A DNA stretch of 64,000 bases, from positions 42,190,070-42,254,069 of the forward strand of contig CM040423.1 of NCBI GenBank assembly GCA_022702705.1. The letters are read 5' to 3'. This document shows, piece after piece, positions 33,307 through 45,395 of the stretch; the stretch's first letter is position 1; each line of letters starts with the position of its first letter. Position numbers and translations under genes: made by a program. This stretch comes from Papilionanthe hookeriana x Papilionanthe teres. Taxonomy: Eukaryota > Streptophyta > Magnoliopsida > Asparagales > Orchidaceae. Below the pieces are notes generated by a model that ran no database searches, was not told the origin of the DNA, and was given only the letters and a program-made list of their open reading frames with translations.

Positions 33307-33945
33307 TAAAATGGATTTGATCGATAAGATCGGACTGGTGGAGGTCGATCAGTTGAGCCGATGATGTAGGTCGATCGGACTGGCATGGGCGACCAATCGG
33401 CGGGAAAAGGTTGGTCAATTGGTTGAGTTGATGAACGTGGTTGATCAAACTGGCATGGGCGGCCAAAGGAATAGGGTCAGTGAAACTGATTGGATTGATG
33501 GTGGTATATCAGTCGAGCCGACGAAAGTGGGCGATTAGGTAGAAGTAGGCGGCAGATCGATAAGGTCGGTCAAACTAATCTGATCGGAGGTGAACGATCT
33601 ATCGAGTTGACAAAAGTGGTCTATCGGACAGGCATGGTAGGCCGATCGATAGATAATAGTCAATCAAACTGATCGTATTTGTTAAGGTCAATCGATCAGC
33701 TGACGAAGCAGGTCAAACTGACGAAGTAAGTTGATTAAACCTGCTTGGGCGGCCAAATGACAAGAAAACGACCAATCAGATTGGTGGCGGTCGACTAGTC
33801 GAGCCGATGAAAGTTTTTGATCGAGCCAGCATGGGCGGTCGATTAATGGAAAATGGTCAGTCAAACCGATCGGACTGTTGGTGGTCGATCAGCCAGACGA
33901 CGAAACTAGTCAATTTGACTGGCATGGGGGACCGATCGACAATGC
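33305..33945. repeat. Degenerate GATCGA-rich tandem repeat (unit 2)
   Basis: Counterpart of 15220-15845, with the same GGCATGGGCGGCC cores and irregular spacing. It differs by scattered substitutions and a few indels. Confidence 0.65.
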
Positions 33946-34633
33946 ATGTAAATGAATATTTTTTATGCAATTTTAAAATCATGCATGTGCAAAATCATAT
34001 GAATGTGAAAACATGAATAATAAGAGGCCCAATTTAGTCTAAAAATAGAATTTGGTTCATCCTAACGATCTCACATGAAACCTGGGATGGGCGAGCGATG
34101 GAAAGGTGTACCAACACCTTATTGTGCCAAAAAACAACACACCCACCTCTGTTTGCGTAACACAAGGTGGGGAATCTCTCGCGAGGAGGATTCTCCACGA
34201 CCGAGAGGATGAAGACCTAATAAATGTCTTTGTCTTCTAAATCGGTGGGTTTGAAACGTCCATTCAAATAAAACTACCGATACAAACGACATTATTAGTA
34301 TAACCCTGTCTTTCAGATTTTTGTTTGAGAAACAAAATTGTTAGGTTTTGCACTTTAGATTTGTGAGGGGAACGCAAAATCTTCTAATCCTATGGGGTTT
34401 CCTCTAGGCACAATAAAACCCTAACCTTGTTCCTCTAACAACAAGACCTAGGGGGGTCTAAGAATTTAAAATGCAAAAGTTTTAAGAGTATCTCATACGC
34501 GAAGGTTGAGAATGAGTTCTCTAAGTTTTTCCAAGTTTCAGTGAAGCTCCAGTGAGGCTTTCCCTGCTTCTTCTCCAAAGAATGACAAAGCTCTCCTCAA
34601 GAAGGAGAGTACGACAAATAATTTCCTGTTTCA

Positions 34634-35240
34634 TTTAGATTACATCAGGGATCAGCTTTAAGCCCATATCTTTTTTCTTTAGTTAGGGATGCTTTCTAGA
34701 CATTTACAAGATAATGTACCTTGGTGCATGCTTTTTCGCTGATGATATCCTTCTCATGGATTAGACTGGAGAGAAAGCATAGGAAAAACTTGAATTAAGG
34801 AGGTCTACATTGACGTCTAAAGGCCTTCATTTGAGTAGAACTAAAATTGAATACATGGAATATAATTTTAGTAGTAGTAGTAGCTCTAATGACAGAGTTG
34901 TAACTATGGGTGATCAAATTATTGAACGCTTTAGATATCTCGGGTCTATTATTCAATGTGATGGTGTTATAGATGAGGATGTTATTAGATGAGGAATGTT
35001 TCAGGCCTATTGTGTGATAAAAAATGTACTGGTTAGACTAAAAGAAAAACTTTATAAGATGGTGGTGAGACCTGCAATGCTCTATGACACTGAATATTGG
35101 CCTTTAAAAAGAGAAGCATAAAATTATGTTAAGTGTTGCCAAGATGACAATGCTTAGGTGGATGAGTGGTTTTACACTTAGAGACAAAATGTTAAATGAA
35201 ATATCAGTGATAGGTGATGCCGATCCTAGTGTATGATGTT
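34634..35240 (+). mobile_element. LINE reverse-transcriptase relic (unit 2), 5' part
   Basis: Same relic as 16540-17140. Here the catalytic box is still FADDILLMD (both Asp codons GAT at 34741-34746), while unit 1 has FAND. Other stops shared with unit 1 show that it was already dead before duplication. Interrupted by the solo LTR at 35266. Confidence 0.85.
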
Positions 35241-35265
35241 TTTCTATATAATCAGAGCCAAAGCT

Positions 35266-36838
35266 TGATGCTTGATTTGCTAATAAAATTACCTTTTATT
35301 ATCCAAAATATGTTTCCAATATTAAATATTCATTATGTTATAAATGCAAGCATACCTATCACTCAAGTAATATACGGCTTTAATGGAGTATTAAGTATCG
35401 ATCCCACACGAAGAAGATAAAATTCTACTAATATTAAAGAAAATTTAAAAGACGGTATGAAAACTACAGAAACTATTAGTACAAAAGCAAAAGATAAATT
35501 TTGTAATGCACGACTAACACAACTATATTTACTATGCTATTTTTTAAACTTCAAAGTTAAATCTGACGTAAGCAACCAAAGTGTTTAAAACTAAGGTTTC
35601 AAATTTAAGAGAGTAACTTTCCCATTTACAATAAGATCATAATTAGTGAAAAATCAAATTTATTATTAATTGCATATGACAAATATGAGCAATAATATTC
35701 TTTAATACTCTTTAAGAGCGACAAAAATATTAGCTAATTCAGAATTTTCGAATCTAAATCTGTGGTTAGGTTGAGAAGATACAAGCTGTCACTCTTGAGT
35801 TCCCATTTCCTCTCACCTGAGGCTAACAATCTCGTTTTAGTTTCTAGACACCTGAACTGAATTGAGGATTTTAGTCTGTCACCCTAAAATCACTAATTCT
35901 ATACCCATCAAACAATATTTCCCCATTTATTTGCACTTAAACTCATGGACTTTACCCTTATCCATGACATCAAATGTGATTCCTACTTGAATGTTGAAAG
36001 CATAGCCCTACGGGATCATATGTTTTCACATATATTTTTAACAAATTAATTGGCCAGATTGAAAAGTAAATTAAGTGCAAGATTTGAATTATCACAATTA
36101 TGAAATTAAGAACATATTCAAAACATTTATTAATTATTCACATTACTATATCTCATTGTAAAGGGAAAGACAAAACAACTACTCAGAATTCATGAAAAAG
36201 AGATAACAAAACATGGATTTATATATATATAAACAAGTTGACACAACATTAAAGTGAAGTAAAACAACTTATCTTACTCTCCTACAAGCAAATCCCTTGA
36301 AGTTCTTTTGAATCACTTTCTTCTGCTTACAATAGTATGTACCCTTCTCTAAGGATTGCAATGAAGAAGAAATCTCTCACTTCTCATCTCCTTTTATAAC
36401 TTTTAGAGAAGAATGTCTCTAAATCTCTTAAAAACCTAAGAATGAAATTTTTAGCTCTTTTTTCTCCTTGTTTCCTTCCTTTTTTTGTCTAAAATGAGTG
36501 TTAAATAATGTGTGACCTAAATTCCAAGGGTCTCCATAAGCAACATTCAAAATCCGTCCAAATCAATGCATTTTTATGATAACCGTCCTAGTGTCATTCT
36601 AGCGCAGTTCGACGTCAGTTGTGCTGCTCCATGGCTTCGGGCGTCGTTTGACGCCAGTTCTGGCGCATTCGGCGTCAGTGCACTTTTTTCACTTTTTGCT
36701 ATAAATTTCATCATTTTTGCTTCTTTTAAGCCGAAATACTTAATTTGAATATATCTGCATCAAAAACATAAAAATATCCTTCTTTAAAGTACAATATCAC
36801 CAAATATAAGCATTAAAATTATATGAAAAAAAGAAACA
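35266..36838 (-). mobile_element. Solo Athila-like LTR inside the LINE (unit 2)
   Basis: Counterpart of 17168-18743 (1573 against 1576 bp), with the same TG/CA ends and insertion point. The insertion therefore preceded duplication of units 1 and 2. Confidence 0.75.
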
Positions 36839-36842
36839 TTTT

Positions 36843-37146
36843 TTGGTCAATAGGGTTGATGCAGCTCCAATGGCGGACAAAATTAGAGAGAGTCGTCTTA
36901 AATGGTTTGGTCACATTAAACGTCGGTCATTTGATGATCCGATTAGGAGAGTAGTTGTTTTTTCTTCAACTTGTGTTAAGAAAGGCAGATGTAGAACTAG
37001 AAAGACTTGGGCATATTGTAAAAAACTACCATAATTTATTAGAATTAAATGAAATTAAGACAATATATAGGACACAATGGAGAAAAAGGATTCATGTAGC
37101 CAGCCCCACTTAGTGGGATAAAGGTTTGTTGTTGTTGTTGTTGTAT
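36843..37146 (+). mobile_element. LINE 3' end with (TTG)n tail (unit 2)
   Basis: The C-terminal frame reads NRVDAAPMADKIRESRLKWF and ends in the GTGGGATAAAGG plus TTG tail, one TTG longer than unit 1. The endonuclease sliver on the minus strand follows at once, as in unit 1. Confidence 0.85.
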
Positions 37147-37802
37147 TAGTAATGGTATTGAAATCACCACCAACTGCCCAAGGGGGATCAAGTTACTTAG
37201 AAAACTCTTTCATATAATATGAAATATTTTTCTATAGCTTTTGTCATTGTTTGCTCATGCCATTATATAATTTTGTATCTTATTTTAAGCGTCACCTTTA
37301 AAATTTTGAAATTTTTTGCAACATTTATGGGTTTGATTTATTTATTTTGTTAATGAAACCATACGTTTTCTTATTCAATATAAAACATAAAACTAAAAAG
37401 TAGTTATGTTGTTGAAAGTTAAACTTGATTTTTTGGCCGATATAAAATTGGGTTTTAATTAAGCTCATAATTTAGAATAGCCATTGGAAAATTTTAGAGA
37501 CTCCTTTTATGAAGAAAGTTTTAAGGAATTCTAGAGATAGATTTTAAAAGAGTGTTTAATAAAAATATTGAATATGTAATTAAAGATTTATGTAGAAGAG
37601 TATTCTAGAGAGTTAATAGTAGTCATAAGATTGAAATGTGTTGGCATGATCCTAATAGGGGTGTCACTAGTATGGATACGCGTGATGTGTTCGAGATTAT
37701 ATCAAGAATAAAAAAAAAATGAATTAAAAGTGACTTATAAGTTTTGTTCTTCTTCTTTCTTACTATTCCTGGAGTTCTAATAGAATTTTATTTCCAACAA
37801 AG

Positions 37803-40382
37803 TGATATTAGAGTCATAATAAAATTCCTTCTACATACAAAGTGGCGAGCAACGATATGATTCCCTTTCAAGTCCCACACTCAATAAGTGCAATTCCAAT
37901 AATTGGAGCATCAAATTGAAGACCCTTCTTGGGCCGCAAGATGTATGGAGGCTGATAAAGAAAGGCTACAACGAGTCAAAAGTTGAGTCAAGTTTATCTC
38001 AAACTCAAAATGATAGTCTAAGAGATCTGAGAAAGAGATAAAAGAAAGCTCTCTATAAAATCTATCAAGGATTAGATGATGATATTTTTGATAAGATTTC
38101 TGATGCAAATTCTGTCCAAGAGACATGCAAGAAGCTTCAGACATCTTATAAAGGGGAGGAGCAAGTAAAGAAGGTGTGTCCTCAAACATTAAGATGTGTG
38201 TTCAAAGCCTTACATATAAAAGAAATTGAAGTTGTCTTTAAAATTTACTAGAGTATTGACAGTTTCTAATAAACTAAAGAGAAATTGGGAGAAGCTAGAA
38301 GTAGTAAGGATTGTGTAAAAGATCCTTCCATCTTTAAATCCAAAGTTTGATCATATTGTCTTCATCGTTGAAGAAATTAAAGATTTGGAGAGTATGGCAA
38401 TTGAGCGGCTCTTGGGTTCTTTACATGAAGAAAAGAAAAGAAGAACAAGAGATCATGTAACAGATCATAAAGTTGCAACTTAATTCAACTAAGAGATCCT
38501 TGAGTACGATATAAGTCAACAAAGAAGATATCGTGGTTGAGGACAAGGTCATGGGCATAGATGTGGATGAGGTTGGAGTTCCAACAATGATAAAAACAAC
38601 AATATCAATTTTGGACAAGAACGAAGATCAACTAGAAGGCGTGGAAGAGGAAATCAAGACCAAGTTATGATAAGTCTATAATGACATGTTACAATTGCTA
38701 AAAGTTTAATCAATATGTTGCAGAATGTAGAACTCCAACGAACAATAAAGTTGAAGAAAATGCCAATTATTTTGAAAAGAGAAGTCAACAAGATTACACT
38801 TTTCTACTGGCATATAAATAGAACGAAAAGAGTGAAGAGAGTACATGATATTTGAAAATCGGTTCAAGCAATCATATGTGTGGGAGAAAAAGTATGTTTG
38901 TGAAGCTTGACAAGTTGGTGAGTGGTAATGTCTCCTTTGAAGATGTGTCTAAGCCTACAGTGAAAGAAAATTTTAATATCCTCATCCAATTGAAGAATGA
39001 GAATCGTCAATTTATTTCAAAAGTTTACTATGTGTCAAATATGAAGAGTAATATCATGTCTGGGTCGGCTCTTAAAAAAGGTTATGATATTCATTTGAAA
39101 GCCAAACCTTTCTATAAGAGACAATATGAGCTATCAAATGGTGAAGATACTAATGTCAAGAAAAAGAATGTTCTTGCTTAATATTCAAAATGATATTGCC
39201 AAGTGTCTCAATGCCTGTTACAAGATCCATCCTCACTTTGATATCTTCCGCTTGGGCATCTTAATTTTGAAGGATTAGAGTTGTTATCAAAGAAGAAAAT
39301 GGAAATAGGTTTACCTTGCATCAATCAACAGACTACAAATTTGAAAGCAGCTTACTTGAAATGCAATTTAGGAAGAGTCTTCCAAAAAAGTCAAATTCGA
39401 GAGCACAAAAAATATTTGAGCTCATACATAAGGATGTCTGCGGTCTAATGAAGTCAAGCTCTCATGGTAAGAACAATTATTTTATTCTCTTCATAAATGA
39501 TTTTTAAATAAAAACATAGGCATCTTTTTTGAAGCAAAAATCAAAGGTATTTGGGGTATTCAAGAAGTTTAAAGCTTTGGTAGAAAAAGAAAGCGGCTTC
39601 AAGATCAAAGCCATGTGATCTAATTAAGAAGGTGAGTTCACTTCAAAGAAATTTCAAAAATTTGTGACACCGCCAGAATACATTGACCATTAATGGTTTC
39701 AAGATCCCCTCAACAATATGGTGTAGCGGAAAGAATGAATCAAACAACCATCAATATAGCAAGGAGTATGCTTAAGAGTACGAGGTTGCTGAAGGAGTTT
39801 GGGTTGAAGCTATTGCATGCATAGTTTACTTATCCAACCAATCTCCAACAAGAAGTGTGTGAAGTGTATTGGGAAAGACACTGCAAGAAGCATAAATAAG
39901 AAGGAAGCATAGTATCTCTCATTTAAGAATGCTTGGAAGCATAGCTCATGTGCACATTCCTGATGAGCAACGAAGTAAACTAGATGACGAGAATGAGAAG
40001 TTCATTTTCATCGGTTTTGACTCTAGCTAAAAAGGCAACAAGTTATACAATCCATCAGTTGTGATGTCATGTTCGATTAAGAAGGAGAATGGGATTGAGA
40101 CTCCCATGATGTGGACCACAACTTCTTTAAGGATGTAGAAGAGGAGCTATCAAGGTTGGAAAAAGAATGAGATGACAACAACTCCAAATGTACGAACCTA
40201 AAAGGTGTCATCGTCTTCAACATCTTCAAGTGAAGGTTCAAGTGAAAGAGTACCAAACCTTAGAAGTTTGTAGAAAATTGATGAGGTAGCTGAGAATCAA
40301 TATAATTTTGCTCTCTTTTGGAAATAGAAGGCCAATAGTGAGCTCATTACTTTTCAAGAAGCCATGCAAAGTAAGAAGTTGA
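37803..40382 (+). mobile_element. Ty1/copia relic (unit 2)
   Basis: Same content and breakpoints as 19736-22325: the degraded primer site at 37803, gag, broken zinc knuckle, protease/pre-integrase segment near 38.85-39.25 kb and integrase near 39.3-40.0 kb, with no RT. Shares with unit 1 the stop that breaks the zinc knuckle, which unit 3 lacks. Confidence 0.88.
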
Positions 40383-40850
40383 CACTACATGATAGATTTG
40401 AATTAGTGTCAAAAATTTGCGTCTGAAATTTTTGACGTATATATCTGTGTCGGATTTTACTACTGTTTTGCTATGAAATTAAATTTATTCTATTTGCATC
40501 GAAATTTATCTCGGATTTGCTTCTGAAATTCGACACAAACAACATTGAAATTAACAGTAATGTTGCAGCGTTTTTTTTGTCGTATTGTCGTCCGATAAAT
40601 CGACATAAAAATTTACTTAAAAGCGTAGCAAAAATCCGACGCAAAGTAGACGATAAAGTCAATGCAATTGACCTAAAAATCCATCATGCACCTTCTGATT
40701 CATCCCCGCCTCCTCTCCTCCCTCCCGCGACACTGAAACCCTCTCCTTCTCTCCGTCGCTAGTTGTCGTACCTCTCCATCGCCTGTCGCCATTCCTCCTT
40801 CTGGCCACTGAAGTTCATCGCGACCCTAGCTGATCGGAAAAGATAACTTC
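40383..40850 (+). mobile_element. CACTA-like transposon end (unit 2, left)
   Basis: Begins CACTACATGATAG directly after the copia stub, then the same subterminal-type motifs and C/T-rich leader as at 22326-22790. Confidence 0.5.
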
Positions 40851-42339
40851 AGCCTTTCTTTCTAAAATTTTGGTATGTATGTAACATTTGAAGTTCAGGT
40901 GTGTGGAATGTATATGCATAAGACTTCAGTGGTATGTATGTAACATTTGATATTTAGGTGTTAGGAATGTATAAGCTAAGATTAGGTTTAGAGTAATGTA
41001 GATTTTAACTTTAGCTTAAGATTTGGTTTAAATATATTTATCCACTTCTAGGCAATCTTCAGGTGAGATAAGATGTTAGAGAAGGATAAAACAGTGAGAA
41101 ATTATAACTTTTATAATATTTATTGTTATGGGAGGTAAATTGTCATTCTAAAATCAGTAAACATAATGTGACGTATTAGTTGTATTATAGATGTATTAAG
41201 AAGTTACTAAAAGAAAAGTGACATCAAGAATTATAGATGTCAAAAATTATAACTAGTTGTATTAGTTGTATCAGTAAACATAAGGCCCTAGTGTCCAAAA
41301 ATTATAGATGTCAATTACTAATGAAAAAAAAAAACTTGCCTTTAAACTTAAAGTCACATCAATTTTTTCATTATGTGTTCATATTTAAGAAGAAAAAGAT
41401 TAAAAGAAAAGTGATTATTTGAAGTCGTGTTCCTCTTTTTTCTTAGCATTCCTTCCGGTCTTAATAGTCTTCTATTTCCAAGAACTTTTAAGAGGTTGAA
41501 ATCTCACGAACTGTAATTGTAAGCTGTTTTACAAAGGTTAGCGCTCATTCAGATAAACATTAATTAAGTGGATTCTTTGACACTACACAAGCCAAATAGA
41601 ACTAACAAAGAAGGAATTACTTATCAAAATTAAAAAAGAAAAAAATAATTAGCTAAAATATTATTTTCACACATTAGGATACAAAATATAGAATTAATTC
41701 TCTAAAAAATGAAGGAATTGTATTTCATCCAACAAAAAAAACCCTGGTGGCATCCGGAGCCGCCCGAGATTTTGTCGATGTCGATATTGATGCCATTATT
41801 TTGAGTCGCTACTCTGTTTATCTATAATATTGTCATAATCTTCAAGAAATCTTATTTCTTTGGATAAAATAGAAAACAGTAGAATAAGAAATGTCGATGA
41901 TAATCCCTATATAAGGAGATTCTGAGAATACCTTATTCTAGAAGTTATATATATATATATATATATAAGGACGCTCACATATGAAATTTTGATAACCAGA
42001 GATTTCTATGTGTGATACCTATTATGAGTTATTAAATCTCCTATAGGAAGAACTGCTATAGTTAATTACATCTTAGACATTTAAATTTATCTAAGAAAAC
42101 TTTTAATTAATGTTAACACTTGTTTTCTAAGAGATTTCAATAACAAGGAAAGAAACATAAATGTTCGATCCTAAGAGTGATGTTTCTAAGTGTCACATAC
42201 TACTCCCAAAAAACATTTTCATCTATATATTAATGTCATTAGTTAAAAACGTAAATATGAAATTTTGAGTAATGAATGTGTAAGAACATAGAAGTGTGGT
42301 ATGGCTGTAAATTTTCAATATTGACACTTGTTGGTGCAG
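40851..42339. other. Upstream spacer of NPF2, with copia-LTR-like and family X scraps
   Basis: No gene. It holds the 1-kb segment deleted from unit 1. A stretch at about 41.40-41.48 kb (AAAAGTGATTATTTGAAGTC to CTTCTATTTCCAAGA) resembles the end of the copia LTR before 19.73 kb. The stretch at 42.02-42.21 kb (CTATAGTTAATTACATCTTA, then TCTAAGAAAAC) resembles the reverse complement of 8.44-8.62 kb in family X. A short (TA)n tract lies at 41946-41967. Confidence 0.45.
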
Positions 42340-42690
42340 GGAGAAAAAGTTGTGTACGTAAGATGTACGCAGATATGCGTACGTAAAAGGGTATAAGGAT
42401 GTTACACGGAGGTTATATCCAGGTTACAACCCCCTTAACCTACTTAAACTCCCTTGTAAACCGCCTGTAACCTATCAATAAGTCTGCGCTTTTGTTTTCA
42501 TGGATTGGTAGGTTACATAAGAGTTACAAGAGGTTATAAGTAAATTACAGGAGGTATAAGAGGTTACAAGGGGGTTATAAGTATGTTACAGGATGGTTGT
42601 AACCTGGATATAATCCCTGTGTAACTCCCGTATATCCTATTTTTACGTACGCAGCTCTGCGTACATCTTACGTACAAAATTTTTTTCCTG
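42340..42690. mobile_element. 351-bp foldback element upstream of NPF2
   Basis: Same palindrome and insertion site as 23251-23602, bracketed by GTGCAG at 42334-42339 and 42691-42696. The arms have drifted slightly (for example AGATATGCG against AGAGATGCA). Confidence 0.85.
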
Positions 42691-42892
42691 GTGCAGGAGC
42701 ACTTACCGCAACATAATTTAATATGCTGCAAGTTTCCGAATACCAGGCCTCTGCCAAGGTAAAATTAATGACAGCATTTTTCTATAATTTGTTTCTTCTG
42801 CTTGTTAGAACATGTCCGACCAGAATAATTCTGGCATTATATATATGTAGAATGGTCTTCATTTGAGTTATGAATATCTCACTTCAGCATTA

Positions 42893-44731
42893 ATGGGGGA
42901 CGAAGAGAAGGGCAATGAGGAGCATAGGGAGGATGAGTACACGAAGGATGGAACAGTGGATCTCAGGGGACGGCCATTCCTTAGAGCCAAAGGAGGCGGA
43001 TGGGCTGCAAGTTCTTGCATTCTTGGTAATTAATCAGATCTGAACAAACTAATTATTTTAATATTTATTAGTTGGCAAAATCAAATAACTAAACAAAGTA
43101 ACTAATTACAGCCTCAGATGCGTTGGAGAGATTATCCTATTTTGGCGTTGCGCCAAATCTGATTCTTTACCTCACAGATGTTCTTCATCAAGACACTGTA
43201 ACTTCTGCAAACAATGTCACAAATTGGGTAGGAACTATAATGATGACTTCTGTCCTCGGTGCATTCATTGCAGATTCCTTTCTCGGGCGGTACCGAACTT
43301 ACATAATCTGCTCCTTCATCTACCTTCCGGTTCGGTCGATGGATCTCTTGATTAATTAGTTGTTCGTGGTCACCCAATGAGTAAACAAATAACTTGTATC
43401 ATGTGCTATTGCACGGCATGATCTTTCTGACTTTAACAGTCTCGCTTCCAGCTCTGAGACCACCAACTTGCGATTTATCCAGCCAGCATAATTGCAAAGG
43501 GAATTCTCAAATAAGTATCTTCTATTTTGCGCTCTATATAATGGCTTTTGGGGTGGCAGGATTGAAGCCCAACTCTGCAGCCTTTGATGCTGAACAATTT
43601 GATAAATTTGATCCCAAGGAACAGGCTCAGAAGATCTCCTTCTTCAATTGGTGGACCTTTGCCATCTCACTTGGGAACCTCTTAGCCACCACACTGCTAA
43701 TATACGTCGAAAGTGATGTTAGTTGGTCACTTGGGTACACATTGGCCACAATTTTTTTGGCAATTTCCCTATTGGTCTTCGTGCTCGGCACTCCACTTTA
43801 TAGGCATAAGTTGCCTTCTGGAAGCCCTTTCACCAGAGTAGCTCAGGTCGTGGTGGCAGCTATAAGAAAATCTAGTGTAGCACTCGCTGATCAAGATTCC
43901 ACCAATGATCGCCATGAGCTCTCAACTTCATTAACACTGACGTTTTTTGACAAAGCCGCTCTAAAAACTAACAGCAGCAACTCAGATAATCCATGGATGT
44001 TGTGCCCAGTTTCTCAGGTGGAGGAAACAAAGCAAATTATTAGAATAATCCCAATGTTTATGTTGACGGTTATGCCGAGTCTGACGATGGCTCAAGTGTT
44101 TACATTCTTCGTCAAACAAGGCACTACTTTAGATCCAAGAATGGGGCCTCACTTCAAGTTACCTCCAGCCAATCTCACTGCTGTCTACATGTTCTCAACC
44201 TTAGCAGGAGTTGCAGTCTACGACAGATTGTTGATGCCATTGGCGAGGAAGCACACAAGCGATCCTCGCGGAATCACATTTCTGCAAAGGATTGGGATTG
44301 GATTAGTCATGCATGTTTTCATCATGCTGGGGGCAGCGTTTGTAGAGAGATGGAGATTAAGTAGTAAGAGCAGCACTACAACTATTTTTGTTCTCCTTCC
44401 ACAATTTGCATTGATGGGGATAGCAGATGTGTTTGCGGCCGTTGGTAAGATGGAATTCTTTTATGATCAATCGCCGGAGCGCATGAAGAGCTTGGGGGCT
44501 TCACTCTTTTACCTTAGCAATGGTATTGGGAGCTTCGCTAGCAGTTTCCTTCTTTCGATAGTATCGAAGGTTACACAAAAGGGCGGAGGAAGAGGATGGA
44601 TTCAGAATAACCTGAATTCATCTCATCTGGATTACTATTATGCACTTCTAGCTGTTTTGAGTGCAATAAATCTGTTATTCTTCTTAGCCCTTTCTAAGTT
44701 CTATGTTTACAGATGTGTTGCTGTAAATTAA
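42893..44731 (+). pseudogene. NPF2: NRT1/PTR-family transporter, decaying copy
   Basis: Exons by homology are 42893-43025, 43112-43329 and 43415-44731. The acceptor before exon 3 reads GCAC instead of GCAG (C at 43414), so normal splicing of intron 2 should fail. The nearest downstream AGs would skip 25, 37 or 44 nt and shift the frame; one at +72 nt would keep the frame but remove 24 residues including most of TM3. A TCA-to-TAA change makes a stop at 44729-44731 and removes the last 11 residues seen in NPF1 and NPF3. The conserved FGAEQFD glycine is Asp (GAT at 43586). The remaining body is open, with DALER, GLKPN and the TM10 region preserved. The open frame suggests recent loss; a non-canonical transcript cannot be excluded. 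Confidence 0.8.
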
Positions 44732-45101
44732 GCACCTGATCGGGAGAAGGAAGGCAGCAAGTGATGAATCAAATGCAATAACTGTAGGTGCTTGGAAAAT
44801 TAAATGTATTTTTAGGCTGCTGATTCGCCTTGCCTGGCCTGTTTCTTTTCTTCTAATATTACATCCATCTTTGAGTTTGTATTCTGTGTCTTAGGTTCTT
44901 GATAGGTTCCCTCAAGCGACAATGATACCCATACGAGACGTTTTTTTATTTTGTTTTATTCATTTTGTCATATATGTAGATTAGTGGGCAAAGTAATCTT
45001 AATTTAAACAGGACCTACATATATGTTAAGCAATTTCCTGGAAAAAAAATATTTCTATAGACGAAATATTTTAGGTTACAAACATTAGTTTGTATTCTGT
45101 G

Positions 45102-45251
45102 AATTCTTCTCATCTGGATTACTACTACGCACTTCTAGCTGTTTTGAATGCCATAAATCTCATTATTTTCTTAATTGTTTCTAAACATTATGTTTATAGA
45201 AGTGATGATGCAAATCCTGCACTTGATCAGGAAAATGAAGGCAACAAATGA
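45102..45251 (+). pseudogene. C-terminal stump of a lost NPF gene
   Basis: Forty-nine codons plus a TGA begin NSSHLDYYYALLAVLNAINL and end with a DQENEGNK tail. They align to the last transmembrane helix and tail of NPF1 and NPF3 (NSSHLDYYYALLAVLSAINL..EGSK) but differ clearly (IIFLIVSKHYVYRSDDANP). It follows the 3' flank of NPF2 with no upstream exons. It is best read as the downstream part of another family member left at a recombination junction. Confidence 0.85.
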
Positions 45252-45395
45252 GTAATAAAAGGTTATTAATTATTGCATTCGCTTCAAATCACATGCATTT
45301 ATTTGCCTCACTAATAATTGACCCGCTGATTACTTCGATCTTTGAATTATTATTCTGTGTCTATTAAGTTCTGAGTTATAGATTCGCTCAAGTAT
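45252..45395. other. 3' flank of the NPF stump
   Basis: AT-rich sequence between the NPF stump and the copia relic of unit 3. Nothing else is recognised. Confidence 0.4.

Larger units (their letters stand above)
30165..34480 (-). mobile_element. Family X copy, minus strand
   Basis: Read on the minus strand this is the most complete relative of copy II. Its end has GGGAATTATACAATGATAGAC followed by AACGACTCC near 30.17-30.21 kb, matching GGGAAGTATACGATGACTGAT and GGCGACTCC at 14.11-14.14 kb. TTAATTACATCTTAGG (30498) matches 13.81 kb, and GGATTTTAAATGGGTTGCAT matches 12.89 kb. The part beyond 32285 belongs to duplicated unit 2. No coding frame is recognised. Confidence 0.55.
32285..45088. repeat. 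Duplicated unit 2 of the NPF array
   Basis: Same order as unit 1: family X fragment, LINE with solo LTR, copia, CACTA-like end, foldback and NPF2. Offset from unit 1 is about 18.1 kb at the left border and about 19.1 kb at the NPF gene, because unit 1 lost about 1 kb near 22998. Homology stops at about 45088, where a different NPF last exon begins. Confidence 0.9.
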
